This document shows positions 44,612 through 52,792 of a DNA stretch of 64,000 nt, piece by piece. A model generated the notes under the pieces. That model made no database searches, was not told where the DNA came from, and saw nothing but the letters and a program-made list of their open reading frames with translations. The translations under genes and the position numbers were made by a program. Positions within the stretch are counted from its first letter, which is position 1. The number at the start of each line of letters is the position of its first letter. Source of the DNA: Odoribacter lunatus (GTDB taxonomy: Bacteria; Bacteroidota; Bacteroidia; Bacteroidales; Marinifilaceae); the NCBI RefSeq assembly GCF_943193135.1, contig NZ_CALPCZ010000002.1, positions 1 through 64,000 of the forward strand, in the 5' to 3' direction.

Positions 44612-45262
44612 ATGAAGTGTATTAAAAATATAATTTTCGATTTCGACGGAACGCTGGTAGATACCGCCCCTCTGATTATAGCTACGATGCAGGCTGCGAC
44701 AGGTCTGTTACAACTTCCTCAGAAAACGGATGACGAATGCAGGGCGACTATCGGCATCAGACTTGAAGATGTTCCGGAGATATTATGGCCCGGCAATGAT
44801 GTCGCAAAGCATGATTTCCCCGATACGTACAGACGTGTTTTTGAAGAGCTCAGGAGACCGCTGAGCGTGAGATGTTTTCCCGGTGTCATGGAGGTGCTTA
44901 AGAAGTTGCACAGCGACGGGTATAGAATGGCTATAGCCAGCAGCCGTGGCCGTGCCTCTTTACAGGAATATGTGACACAGTTCGGAATATCGGGGTATTT
45001 TTCCATGCTTGTGGGCGGAAATGATGTCGAGCACGGAAAGCCGTCGGCTGATCCGGTTTTGAAGATACTGAACACCTGTGGGTGGACGGCTGACGAGACG
45101 CTTACCGTAGGTGATGCCCCGGTTGATATTCTAATGGGGCGTGCCGCCGGAACATATACCTGTGCTGTCACTTACGGCAACGGGAGGCGTGACGAGCTGA
45201 CAGCAGTCGGTCCGACTGTTATTGCTGATACCTTTTATGCGCTTGAACCGATATTATCTTAA
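44612..45262 (+). CDS. HAD family phosphatase (phosphoglycolate phosphatase-like)
   Basis: A 216-residue HAD hydrolase. Motif I is DFDGTLVDT (nucleophile Asp11), motif II is IASSRGRASL, the lysine is in EHGKPSADPVLKIL, and motif IV is VGDAPVDILMGRAAG. A helical cap after motif I makes it subfamily I, like phosphoglycolate phosphatases and beta-phosphoglucomutases. The usual Thr/Ser of motif II is present. Substrate cannot be fixed. The next gene starts 5 nt later. Confidence 0.88.
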   Translation: MKCIKNIIFDFDGTLVDTAPLIIATMQAATGLLQLPQKTDDECRATIGIRLEDVPEILWPGNDVAKHDFPDTYRRVFEELRRPLSVRCFPGVMEVLKKLHSDGYRMAIASSRGRASLQEYVTQFGISGYFSMLVGGNDVEHGKPSADPVLKILNTCGWTADETLTVGDAPVDILMGRAAGTYTCAVTYGNGRRDELTAVGPTVIADTFYALEPILS

Positions 45263-45267
45263 AAGTC

Positions 45268-45633
45268 ATGAATATAGAATCGCTTAGAGAATATTGCCTG
45301 TCATTGCCGATGGTGAGCGAGGATATGGCCTTCGGCGACGAGTATCTGTTGTTCAGGGTATGCGACAAGATATTCGCCTGCTACGGATTCGTACGTCAGG
45401 ATTATTTCGTATTGAAGACCGATCCTGATTATGCGCTGATTTTGCGTGACCGGTATTCTGAGATAGAGCCGGCATGGCATTGGAACAAAAAGTATTGGAG
45501 CCAGGTTAGTCTCAATGGCGGTCTGCCGGATGAATTTATCAAATCTTTGATTTGTCACAGCTATGCCGAGGTCGTGAAGAAATTACCCAAACGCATAAAA
45601 AGCCAATACCCTGAAATATCTGAAGTTCGATGA
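45268..45633 (+). CDS. MmcQ/YjbR family protein
   Basis: A 121-residue protein with the YjbR pattern: MNIESLREYCLSLPMVSEDM, FGDEYLLFRVCDKIFACYGF, and HWNKKYWSQVSLNGGLPDEF, then LICHSYAEVVKKLPKR. The fold (CyaY-like) is sometimes called DNA-binding, but the function is unsettled. It is cotranscribed with the HAD phosphatase. Confidence 0.9.
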   Translation: MNIESLREYCLSLPMVSEDMAFGDEYLLFRVCDKIFACYGFVRQDYFVLKTDPDYALILRDRYSEIEPAWHWNKKYWSQVSLNGGLPDEFIKSLICHSYAEVVKKLPKRIKSQYPEISEVR

Positions 45634-45666
45634 ATAGGAAAATATGTTCAGACGTTTCGAAATTTT

Positions 45667-45755
45667 AAACCTGCGCATTGTAGGGTATTTTAGCTATTCC
45701 AAACCTGCGCATTGTAGGGTATAATCCATGTATTATAGTTGCGCATTATTGATTT
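45667..45755. repeat. Tandem repeat, period 34, before DUF4143 ATPase 2
   Basis: AAACCTGCGCATTGTAGGGT with a following AT occurs at 45667-45688 and 45701-45722. A third, degraded copy keeps TTGCGCATT at 45739-45747, again 34 nt on (GCGCATT at 45673, 45707, 45741). The array ends about 7 nt before the promoter. Confidence 0.8.
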
Positions 45756-45761
45756 TATTCT

Positions 45762-45769
45762 TATTTTTG
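45762..45769 (+). promoter_or_regulatory. Bacteroidota -7 element for DUF4143 ATPase 2
   Basis: TATTTTTG, 30 nt before the start codon and directly downstream of the 34-nt repeats, which therefore cover the -33 region. Confidence 0.5.
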
Positions 45770-45798
45770 CATTGTAATTCGCTATAAATAAGAATGAA

Positions 45799-47157
45799 AT
45801 GATGTTCAGACGTAAAATATATAATCGGTTGCTTGATTGGAAAAAAAGCAGTGCAGGCAATAAAGCTCTTTTAATTGAGGGGGCGCGTCGAATAGGTAAA
45901 TCTACGATTGTCGAAGAATTTGCGAAAAGGGAGTACAAATCCTATATTTTGATTGATTTTAATACGGTAAGCGAGGCTGTCATATCGGCATTTAACAATT
46001 ATATGACAGATCTTGACACGTTCTTTATGATATTGTCATCTGAATATAATATAAAACTTTACCGGAGGGAGTCTATAATAATTTTTGATGAAGTCCAGCA
46101 ATTTCCCAAAGCTCGTCAGGCTGTAAAATATCTGGTTGCCGATGGCCGGTATGACTACATTGAAACAGGCTCATTGATTTCTATAAAAGAAAAAGTCAAA
46201 GGTATCACAATACCTTCCGAAGAGAGAAGACTCTCGATGTATCCGATGGATTTCGAGGAATTCGGTTGGGCAATGGGAGAAAATGGTATGATGGAATATA
46301 TAAGGAATTGTTTTGTTGCCGGGAAACCGCTTGAGCAAAACCTTCATGCCAAAGCCATGCTGTTGTTCCGGCAATATATGATAGTCGGAGGTATGCCCAA
46401 GAGCGTGTCCGCATATATTGAAAATGACCGTAGTTTTGAAAAAGCGGACATGGAAAAACGTGATATACTTGCATTGTATCGCAATGACATAATGAAAATC
46501 GATTCCGGCTACCGTTCAAGCGTTATCTCAATCTTTGATCAGATTCCGGCATTCCTTTCGAAATCGGAACGCCGGGTGATGATGAACCGAATAGAAAAAG
46601 GGGCGACTTTTCCCAAATATCATGATACATTCTTTTGGTTGGCAGACTCAATGATTGTAAACGAATGTTTTAATTGTTCTGATCCGAATGTAGGGCTGTC
46701 ATTGAATGAGGACCGGACTTACGTAAAATGCTATATGGGTGATACCGGTCTGCTGTTAAGCCATACGTTTGACGAAAATGAGATTTTTAATGGTAAATTG
46801 TACAATGAGATTCTTTTCGGAAAGCTTTCCACGAATGAAGGGATGTTATATGAGAATGCCATAGCTCAGATACTTGTTGCCTCCGGGCATAAGCTTTATT
46901 TTTATATAAGATATAATAAAGAAAAACATCGGAACGACATAGAAATAGACTTTATGCTTTCTAATAACAGTAAGCTCAAATATAAGATTTTCCCTGTTGA
47001 AGTTAAATCCGGAGACCGATATACCACGAAATCTCTTACTCGATTTTCTGATGTATTCCATGAGCGGATAGGAGGTTGTTATGTGATACATCCGAAAAAT
47101 CTCAAAGTAGAGGATGATATTGTTTACCTTCCGGCGTATATGGCATTTTGCTTGTAG
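45799..47157 (+). CDS. AAA+ ATPase with DUF4143 domain (2)
   Basis: A 452-residue ATPase of the same family as 39888-41237 but clearly divergent. Walker A is GARRIGKSTIVEEF, Walker B IIIFDEVQQFPKA, then TGSLISI, RLSMYPMDFEEFGWAMG and the VGGMPKSVSAYIE segment. In the DUF4143 part KCYMGDTGLLLSH and, at the end, IEIDFML...FPVEVKSG repeat the PD-(D/E)xK-like strands. The gene is markedly AT-rich compared with its neighbours, consistent with recent acquisition. Two adjacent Met codons are possible starts; the one at 45802 begins MFRRKIYNRLLDWKK, which fits the family start best. Confidence 0.9.
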   Translation: MMFRRKIYNRLLDWKKSSAGNKALLIEGARRIGKSTIVEEFAKREYKSYILIDFNTVSEAVISAFNNYMTDLDTFFMILSSEYNIKLYRRESIIIFDEVQQFPKARQAVKYLVADGRYDYIETGSLISIKEKVKGITIPSEERRLSMYPMDFEEFGWAMGENGMMEYIRNCFVAGKPLEQNLHAKAMLLFRQYMIVGGMPKSVSAYIENDRSFEKADMEKRDILALYRNDIMKIDSGYRSSVISIFDQIPAFLSKSERRVMMNRIEKGATFPKYHDTFFWLADSMIVNECFNCSDPNVGLSLNEDRTYVKCYMGDTGLLLSHTFDENEIFNGKLYNEILFGKLSTNEGMLYENAIAQILVASGHKLYFYIRYNKEKHRNDIEIDFMLSNNSKLKYKIFPVEVKSGDRYTTKSLTRFSDVFHERIGGCYVIHPKNLKVEDDIVYLPAYMAFCL

Positions 47158-47190
47158 GGAGCGGAATGGAGCAGGAAGAAAAAAATATGT

Positions 47191-47198
47191 TATATTTG
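47191..47198 (+). promoter_or_regulatory. Bacteroidota -7 element for the glycosidase pair
   Basis: TATATTTG, 42 nt before the start of the glycosidase gene. Confidence 0.55.
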
Positions 47199-47239
47199 TG
47201 AAGATAATCGGTTGAGGTGTAATATAATGTCATAAAGAT

Positions 47240-49615
47240 ATGAAAAGAGTTTGGGTTGTCAGTGTACTGCTGTGTATGCAGTTTTCTTTGTCCGCTCAGA
47301 ATTACCGGGTGGATAAGGAGGGGGTGCTGCGTGCTCCCGACGGGAAGGAAGCGGTTTTCTTCGGGTTTAATTACTGTATGCCGTTTGCTCACGGTTTCCG
47401 TAGTCACGGGAAGCTGGGGGCGGACCGTAAAGAAGCCATCGGGCGCGATGTCTATCATATGAGCCGTTTGGGTATCAATGCTTACCGCATTCACGTGTGG
47501 GATGTGGAAATCAGTGACGGAGAGGGGAATCTGCTGGAAAACGAGCATCTCGATTTACTGGATTATACGATTGCGACTTTCGCCAAACGGGGAGCGAAAA
47601 CGTTGATTACAGCGATTGCCTTCTGGGGCAACGGATGGCCGGAGAGTGACGATAAATCTTTGCCGGGATTCTCCAACCGATTGGGCAAACGGGAGGCGAC
47701 AGTCGACAAACACTGTGTTGGGGCGCAGGAGCGTTATTTGAAACAGTTGTTGAACCACCGCAACCCTTATACGGGATATGCCTATAAGGACGACCCGAAT
47801 ATCGTGGCGGTGGAGTTGAACAACGAACCCGACCATACGGCGGAGGTACCGGACAAAGAGGTCACCGCTTATATCAATACGTTGGCCAAAGCGGCGAGAG
47901 CGACGGGGTGTCGCAAACCGATACTGTACAACATCGCGCAAAATCCTGAACGGGCGCGTGCCGTAACTGCCGCCCGGATAGACGGTGTGACCTGCCAGTG
48001 GTATCCTTCCGGACTCGTAAGCGGGAAAGCCCGGAAAGAGAACTTTTTGCCGGCAGTGGCGCATTACAATCTGCCTTACGATACCAAAGGGAAAGCCCGC
48101 ATCGTGTATGAATTCGACGCTGCGGATATTGACGGAGCCTATATGTATCCCGCCATGGCGCGCAGCTTCCGGGAGGCCGGTTTCCAGTGGGCGACGCAGT
48201 TCGCTTACGACCCGTTGGCGATGGCGGCTTATAATACCGACTACCAGACGCACTGGATGAATCTGGTGTACACGCCGGCAAAAGCGGTTTCGTTGCGTAT
48301 TGCTGCCGAAGCATTTAAAAGTTTGCCCAAGGGGGACGGCTACGGTCAGTATCCCGCCAGCAACCGTTTCGGTGATTTTCGGGTGAGCTATCGGGAGAAC
48401 CTGTCGCTGTTAAACCGCGATACGTTGTATTGTTATTCCAACGCAACGGAAGAGGCGCCGGTGGCTCCCGAACGTTTGCGGCACATTGTCGGGCACGGCA
48501 GTTCTCCGGTAGTGGAATACAGCGGGAACGGGGCTTATTTTTTGGATAAAACGGATGACGGCGGTTGGCGGATAGAAGTGTATCCGGATGTCGTAGAGAC
48601 GACGGATGCCTATGCCCGGCATAATGCGCTGAACCGAAAGGTCGCGCTGGTACAGTCGGCTTCCCGGAAAATGCAGGTCGAGTTGCCCGGAATACGGGCA
48701 TCGTTTGAGGTGAAACCCGGTGTATATTTATGGAAAGACGGCCGGTTGGAAGAAATTACCGCACGGACCGATTATCCCTTGCTGGCGGACGATGTAAAGG
48801 AACCGGCTGTTTATCATACACCTGTGGTGGAATTACCGGCAGGAGAAGCGGCGGTTGTACGTGCCGGGGTGGTCGCTCCCGAAAAGATAGACAGCGTTGT
48901 CCTTTATGGTGAAATGCAGTACGGGCGGTCGTTTGTAGTACCGATGGCACCGGAAAACGGTTTCACTTATGCGGCTGCCATACCGGCGGTTGTACTTCGG
49001 CATGGTATTTTCCGTTATCGGATAGGGGTTTACACATCGGGCGACACGCGGCTCTTTCCGGGGGATTGTGCCGCCGCACCGGGCGCATGGGATGATTATT
49101 GTCAGGCCTATTACCGGACTCGTATCATTACGGAGCAGACACCTGCCGTACTGTTGGATGCACAAAACAATACGGACGCCGTGGAACTGAACTGGCAACC
49201 GGGAATCCGGTTCGCCTACCTGCCGGAAGGCATTGCGATGGAGGCAACGGAAAGCTATCGTGGCGGGGCGGCATTGTCTGCCGATGTGGTGCTGGCGGGT
49301 CGGGAACTTGGCCGGATGAAGCTTGAAACGGGGGAAACGGCTCCCGGTACGGAACTTGTGCTTGAGTTGATAGACCGTGACGGTTATTTCCGGAGCACGG
49401 CCGTGACCTTGCAACACGGCGGCAGTCATGAAATTCCTTTGTCTGCCTTTCGGCCCTCGGAAGTACAGCCTGTACGGGAAATGTACCCCGGATTCTCTTT
49501 TGCCGGCGGGATAACGGCAGACAAGACCGCTTGTCCGGTGGAAGAAATTGTTTCCGTGCGTGCGGTATTAAAGAAAGGCAGTACGGTAGTGCAAAAAATA
49601 ACCTTGGAAAAATAA
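47240..49615 (+). CDS. Exported clan GH-A glycosidase (GH5-like) with C-terminal beta domains
   Basis: A 791-residue protein with a signal peptide (cleaved after LSAQ). Residues about 20-380 form a (beta/alpha)8 glycosidase barrel: FFGFNYCMPFAHG at the start, INAYRIHVWDVE, VAVELNNEPDH with the acid/base Glu196, and IVYEFDAADI with the nucleophile Glu291. These are clan GH-A features, closest in feel to GH5/cellulase-like enzymes. The remaining 400 residues are beta-rich and probably include carbohydrate-binding modules. It would act outside the cytoplasm on a polysaccharide. The GH53 gene follows with no gap, so the pair likely degrades galactan-type pectin side chains. Confidence 0.82.
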   Translation: MKRVWVVSVLLCMQFSLSAQNYRVDKEGVLRAPDGKEAVFFGFNYCMPFAHGFRSHGKLGADRKEAIGRDVYHMSRLGINAYRIHVWDVEISDGEGNLLENEHLDLLDYTIATFAKRGAKTLITAIAFWGNGWPESDDKSLPGFSNRLGKREATVDKHCVGAQERYLKQLLNHRNPYTGYAYKDDPNIVAVELNNEPDHTAEVPDKEVTAYINTLAKAARATGCRKPILYNIAQNPERARAVTAARIDGVTCQWYPSGLVSGKARKENFLPAVAHYNLPYDTKGKARIVYEFDAADIDGAYMYPAMARSFREAGFQWATQFAYDPLAMAAYNTDYQTHWMNLVYTPAKAVSLRIAAEAFKSLPKGDGYGQYPASNRFGDFRVSYRENLSLLNRDTLYCYSNATEEAPVAPERLRHIVGHGSSPVVEYSGNGAYFLDKTDDGGWRIEVYPDVVETTDAYARHNALNRKVALVQSASRKMQVELPGIRASFEVKPGVYLWKDGRLEEITARTDYPLLADDVKEPAVYHTPVVELPAGEAAVVRAGVVAPEKIDSVVLYGEMQYGRSFVVPMAPENGFTYAAAIPAVVLRHGIFRYRIGVYTSGDTRLFPGDCAAAPGAWDDYCQAYYRTRIITEQTPAVLLDAQNNTDAVELNWQPGIRFAYLPEGIAMEATESYRGGAALSADVVLAGRELGRMKLETGETAPGTELVLELIDRDGYFRSTAVTLQHGGSHEIPLSAFRPSEVQPVREMYPGFSFAGGITADKTACPVEEIVSVRAVLKKGSTVVQKITLEK

Positions 49616-50650
49616 ATGGCGATGAAACGGTATTGTTTATACTTATCCTTTTTCTTGCTGGGATTGTTTTCGGCATGTAGCAGCGACAGCAATGACGAAC
49701 CCGAATTGATTATAGACCCGGTGGAGACGGCAACTTTTGCCAAAGGGGCGGATGTCAGCTGGGTGACTGAAATGGAAAAGAAGGGCGTGAAGTTTTACAA
49801 CGCAAAGGGCGAGGAAACCGAATGTATGCGTCTGATGTGTGATCTCGGAATGAACACCATCCGTTTGCGGGTATGGGTGAATCCTGCCGACGGCTGGTGC
49901 AACAAAGCTGATGTGCTTGCGAAAGCGGAGCGGGCGCACAAGCTGGGCATGCGTCTCATGATAGATTTTCATTACAGCGATACGTGGGCGGATCCGGAAA
50001 AACAGATGAAACCGGTAGCTTGGAATACGTTGTCTTTTAGTAAATTAAAAACCGCTGTAGCAGACCATACCAAAGATATATTGAATGCGCTGAAAGGTAA
50101 AGGGATTGCTCCGGAATGGGTGCAGGTGGGCAATGAAACCGGCAACGGCATGCTCTGGCCCGACGGACAGGCGGATAAAAGCATGGCAAACTATGCCGCT
50201 CTCAATAATGCCGGCTACGATGCGGTGAAATCCGTTTTCCCGGAGGCGAAAGTGATAGTCCATTTGCAGAACGGACAGGACAACGGTCTTTATCGCTGGC
50301 TGTTCGACGGATTAAAAGCCAACGGCGGCAAATGGGATTTGATAGGGATGTCCCTCTATCCCAAAAAAAACAATTGGCAGAGTATGGTGAATGATTGTAT
50401 CGCCAATATACAGGATGTCACCAAGCGTTACGGCACTGATGTTATCATCTGTGAAACCGGTATGCCGTGGGATGAGGCTGCTGTTGCCAAAGCCTTTCTG
50501 ACCGCTCTTTTCACGCGGACACAAGCCCTTGGCAACGTGCACGGAATCCTTTACTGGGAGCCCGAAGCCTATAACAAATGGAACGGATATACCTTAGGCG
50601 CATTTGACGCATCGGGCAAGCCGACGGAAGCATTGGACGCTTTTAGGTAA
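49616..50650 (+). CDS. GH53 arabinogalactan endo-beta-1,4-galactanase lipoprotein
   Basis: A 344-residue lipoprotein (lipobox LFSACSS) expected at the cell surface or periplasm. It hydrolyses beta-1,4-galactan. GH53 hallmarks: FAKGADVSWVTEMEKKGVKF at the start, NTIRLRVWVNP, LMIDFHYSDTWADPEKQ, QVGNETGNGMLWP with acid/base Glu174, and IICETGMPW with nucleophile Glu280 (numbered from the Met at 49616; the Met at 49622 is also possible). It is directly joined to the upstream glycosidase gene. No SusC/SusD pair is adjacent. Confidence 0.93.
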   Translation: MAMKRYCLYLSFFLLGLFSACSSDSNDEPELIIDPVETATFAKGADVSWVTEMEKKGVKFYNAKGEETECMRLMCDLGMNTIRLRVWVNPADGWCNKADVLAKAERAHKLGMRLMIDFHYSDTWADPEKQMKPVAWNTLSFSKLKTAVADHTKDILNALKGKGIAPEWVQVGNETGNGMLWPDGQADKSMANYAALNNAGYDAVKSVFPEAKVIVHLQNGQDNGLYRWLFDGLKANGGKWDLIGMSLYPKKNNWQSMVNDCIANIQDVTKRYGTDVIICETGMPWDEAAVAKAFLTALFTRTQALGNVHGILYWEPEAYNKWNGYTLGAFDASGKPTEALDAFR

Positions 50651-50669
50651 AATATTCCTCTTCTGAATG

Positions 50670-51122
50670 CTACCACTTTACGGGAGCGTTCAGAAGCTCA
50701 CCATCGGCAGCATCTTCTGCGGTGAATGTAGCACCCCGGTATTGTACGCAAAGCATGACCAACGGTTCATTTCCATTGTTGCGTACAGAACGTTTGCCGG
50801 CGGGAGCGACACGTACTACGCTACCTTCATTAACGGGAAACACCTGGCCGTCTACTTGAAATTCTCCCTTCCCTTGCAGGAAAAAATAAAGTTCCTCATG
50901 ATTTTTGTGTGTATGCAGGAATCCCGTTTCCGTACCCGGTTGGAAAACCTGAAAAGAAAACTCCCCGCCGGTTGCCCCTACGGCACTGCCGCCGAACACC
51001 TTGCCCGGAATTTTTATTTCGGGAGAAAGTTCCAATACGTAATTTCCCAGCTCATTTAATTTCCCAACGTTTATTGCGCTGAAATTTTCAGCCGTTGCAA
51101 TCTTTTCAATCTGTTTCATCAT
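50670..51122 (-). CDS. Small cupin-domain protein
   Basis: About 150 residues from the double Met at 51122/51119. The cupin motifs are GTETGFLHTHKNHEELYFFLQGKG (first motif, with His-His-Glu metal ligands) and EGSVVRVAPAGKRSVRNNG (second motif, where the usual His is replaced). It may bind a metal or small molecule. It is divergent from an HxlR regulator gene, a common arrangement in which the regulator controls the neighbour. Confidence 0.85.
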   Translation of the reverse strand: MMKQIEKIATAENFSAINVGKLNELGNYVLELSPEIKIPGKVFGGSAVGATGGEFSFQVFQPGTETGFLHTHKNHEELYFFLQGKGEFQVDGQVFPVNEGSVVRVAPAGKRSVRNNGNEPLVMLCVQYRGATFTAEDAADGELLNAPVKW

Positions 51123-51159
51123 TGTAAAATTTAGGGTTTGTATCAATTCTTATGGAAAA

Positions 51160-51167
51160 CAAAAATA
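51160..51167 (-). promoter_or_regulatory. Bacteroidota -7 element for the cupin gene
   Basis: On the minus strand TATTTTTG, about 40 nt upstream of the cupin start. Confidence 0.45.
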
Positions 51168-51317
51168 CGATTGTTGATAATGTCAGTCAATAACTTACAT
51201 TCATGATACATAGTTACCTCTTCCTCACTTTTACAGAAAAACAGTTAGTTGTGAGAAGAAAAAAAGGATAAAAATTTTTCTGTGAGTGATTTCGTTGTAC
51301 CTGCAAATGCAAATTGC

Positions 51318-51325
51318 TAACTTTG
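51318..51325 (+). promoter_or_regulatory. Promoter of the HxlR regulator
   Basis: TAACTTTG with TTGT at 51295-51298, 19 nt upstream, giving a close match to the TTTG-N19-TAnnTTTG form. The start codon is 41 nt downstream. Confidence 0.6.
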
Positions 51326-51366
51326 CTATGGAAATTAACTAACTTTTAAACAGTATAAATATCAGT

Positions 51367-51732
51367 ATGCTCCAAAAAGCAGAAAAATATTCGGTTATTG
51401 AAATGTGTCCTATCCGTAATGTAGTAGCACGTTTTGGAAATAAATGGTCACTGATAGTCATTTTGATATTGAGTGAAAACGAAGTAGTGCGATTCAATGA
51501 ACTTTGTCGTATCATTCCCGATGTTTCATCCAAAGTTTTGTCGGGGACGCTTAAAGCCTTAGAAGCGGACGGACTAGTTATTCGGAAAGTTTATCCGGTC
51601 GTACCTCCCAAAGTGGAATACAGCTTGACGGAAATGGGAACTTCTTTAGTGCCTTTCATCGTTCAATTGACGGAATGGGCACAAGCCAACATGAACTCCA
51701 TTTTAAAACACCGCGAGCAATATACCGGATAA
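51367..51732 (+). CDS. HxlR family winged-helix regulator
   Basis: A 121-residue transcription factor. The pattern CPIRNVVARFGNKWSLIVILIL, then RFNELCRIIPDVSSKVLSGTLKALEADGLV and VEYSLTEMGTSLVPFIVQL, is the HxlR family (MarR-like winged helix); Cys13 or its equivalent can be redox-sensing in some members. It is divergent from the cupin gene and probably controls it and itself. Confidence 0.92.
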   Translation: MLQKAEKYSVIEMCPIRNVVARFGNKWSLIVILILSENEVVRFNELCRIIPDVSSKVLSGTLKALEADGLVIRKVYPVVPPKVEYSLTEMGTSLVPFIVQLTEWAQANMNSILKHREQYTG

Positions 51733-51778
51733 AATTCGTTACTGAAACCTAATTGTTTTTTTTGCAGGAATATTTTTT

Positions 51779-52792
51779 CTAGCTTGTTTTTAATTGCGTA
51801 AGTAAAGCGTTGAAAGAATCGAAAGTTTGTGTTCCGTTTTCGTTTGTTAGCACTAATTGATTGGGAGTTATGGCTTGCAGGCGAGGAAGCGAAGCGTTTT
51901 CCTCCGATACGGAAAGACATTGGTAATGCCGGCGGTTAAGGGCGTTGATTGTCCAATGCAACAAGGTTTCGTCTTCCGATTCCACCACTATTTTTTGCTC
52001 TCCATTGACAATCGGGTAATAAACTCCGTGGGCATAGTCGAAGCAGATACCGGAACGGTTGAAAAGGGTGTCCATACGGCGGTGGAGTATCAGGTCCTCC
52101 GTTACGCCGCATTGCAATCCGTTTTCCGCCGACAGCAACCAGAGCTTGTCTGCAAGCACCAGTGCCTGTTCGATGTTGTGGGTGGAGAGTAAGATCGCTT
52201 TGTTCTGCTCAACAGCCAAACGGTGCAACAGACCGAAAACTTCCGTGCGACTGACTACGTCGAGAAAAGCCGTTGGTTCATCCAACAGGATAACGGGGCA
52301 TTGCTGCACCAACGCCTTGGCAATCATCGCCTTCTGACGTTCGCCGTCCGACAATTCGGCGGTATAGCTTTTCGCCTTGTGGGTAATGCCCACGGCTTCC
52401 AGGGCTTCCGCTATCAAGGCGTGGTCCTTGGCGTGCAAGCGTCCGAAAAATCCGGTGTGGGGCTGACGTCCCAGGGCGACCAGTTCCTCAACTTTCAAGC
52501 CTCCCGCCATAGTCTTGTCCGTCAACACCATACCGATGTGCCGGGAGCGTTCTTTTTCCGAATAAGCCACCAGTGGTCTGTTTTCGAGCAACAGTTCCCC
52601 GCCGAGTGCCGGCTGGGATGCCGACAAGGTACGCAACAAGGTGGATTTTCCCGCACCGTTCGCGCCCAACAAGCAGGTCAGTTCACCGGGATACAACCGA
52701 AAAGAGAGATTATGGTGCACGATACTCGTTCGTCTGCCCGTTCGGTAGCCGATGCTCAGGTCGGAGGCGGTTATCACAGGACTGGTTTTCAT
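51779..52792 (-). CDS. btuD: Cobalamin ABC importer ATPase
   Basis: About 337 residues from the Met at 52792, overlapping the permease stop. It energises import of vitamin B12 across the inner membrane. Walker A GANGAGKST, Q-loop VLTDK, signature LSDGERQKA, Walker B VILLDEPTAFLD and H-loop STHN are in place. After about residue 240 there is an extra C-terminal domain of about 90 residues of unclear role, common in Bacteroidota homologues. It is the last gene of the riboswitch-led operon. FecE-type iron-siderophore function would look the same in sequence; the context gives B12. Confidence 0.87.
   Translation of the reverse strand: MKTSPVITASDLSIGYRTGRRTSIVHHNLSFRLYPGELTCLLGANGAGKSTLLRTLSASQPALGGELLLENRPLVAYSEKERSRHIGMVLTDKTMAGGLKVEELVALGRQPHTGFFGRLHAKDHALIAEALEAVGITHKAKSYTAELSDGERQKAMIAKALVQQCPVILLDEPTAFLDVVSRTEVFGLLHRLAVEQNKAILLSTHNIEQALVLADKLWLLSAENGLQCGVTEDLILHRRMDTLFNRSGICFDYAHGVYYPIVNGEQKIVVESEDETLLHWTINALNRRHYQCLSVSEENASLPRLQAITPNQLVLTNENGTQTFDSFNALLTQLKTS

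Noticed and set aside
45667-45755. Possible CRISPR array
   Set aside because: There are only two good copies, the 12-nt gaps are too short for spacers, and there are no cas genes. The same holds for the 33-nt and 22-nt arrays.
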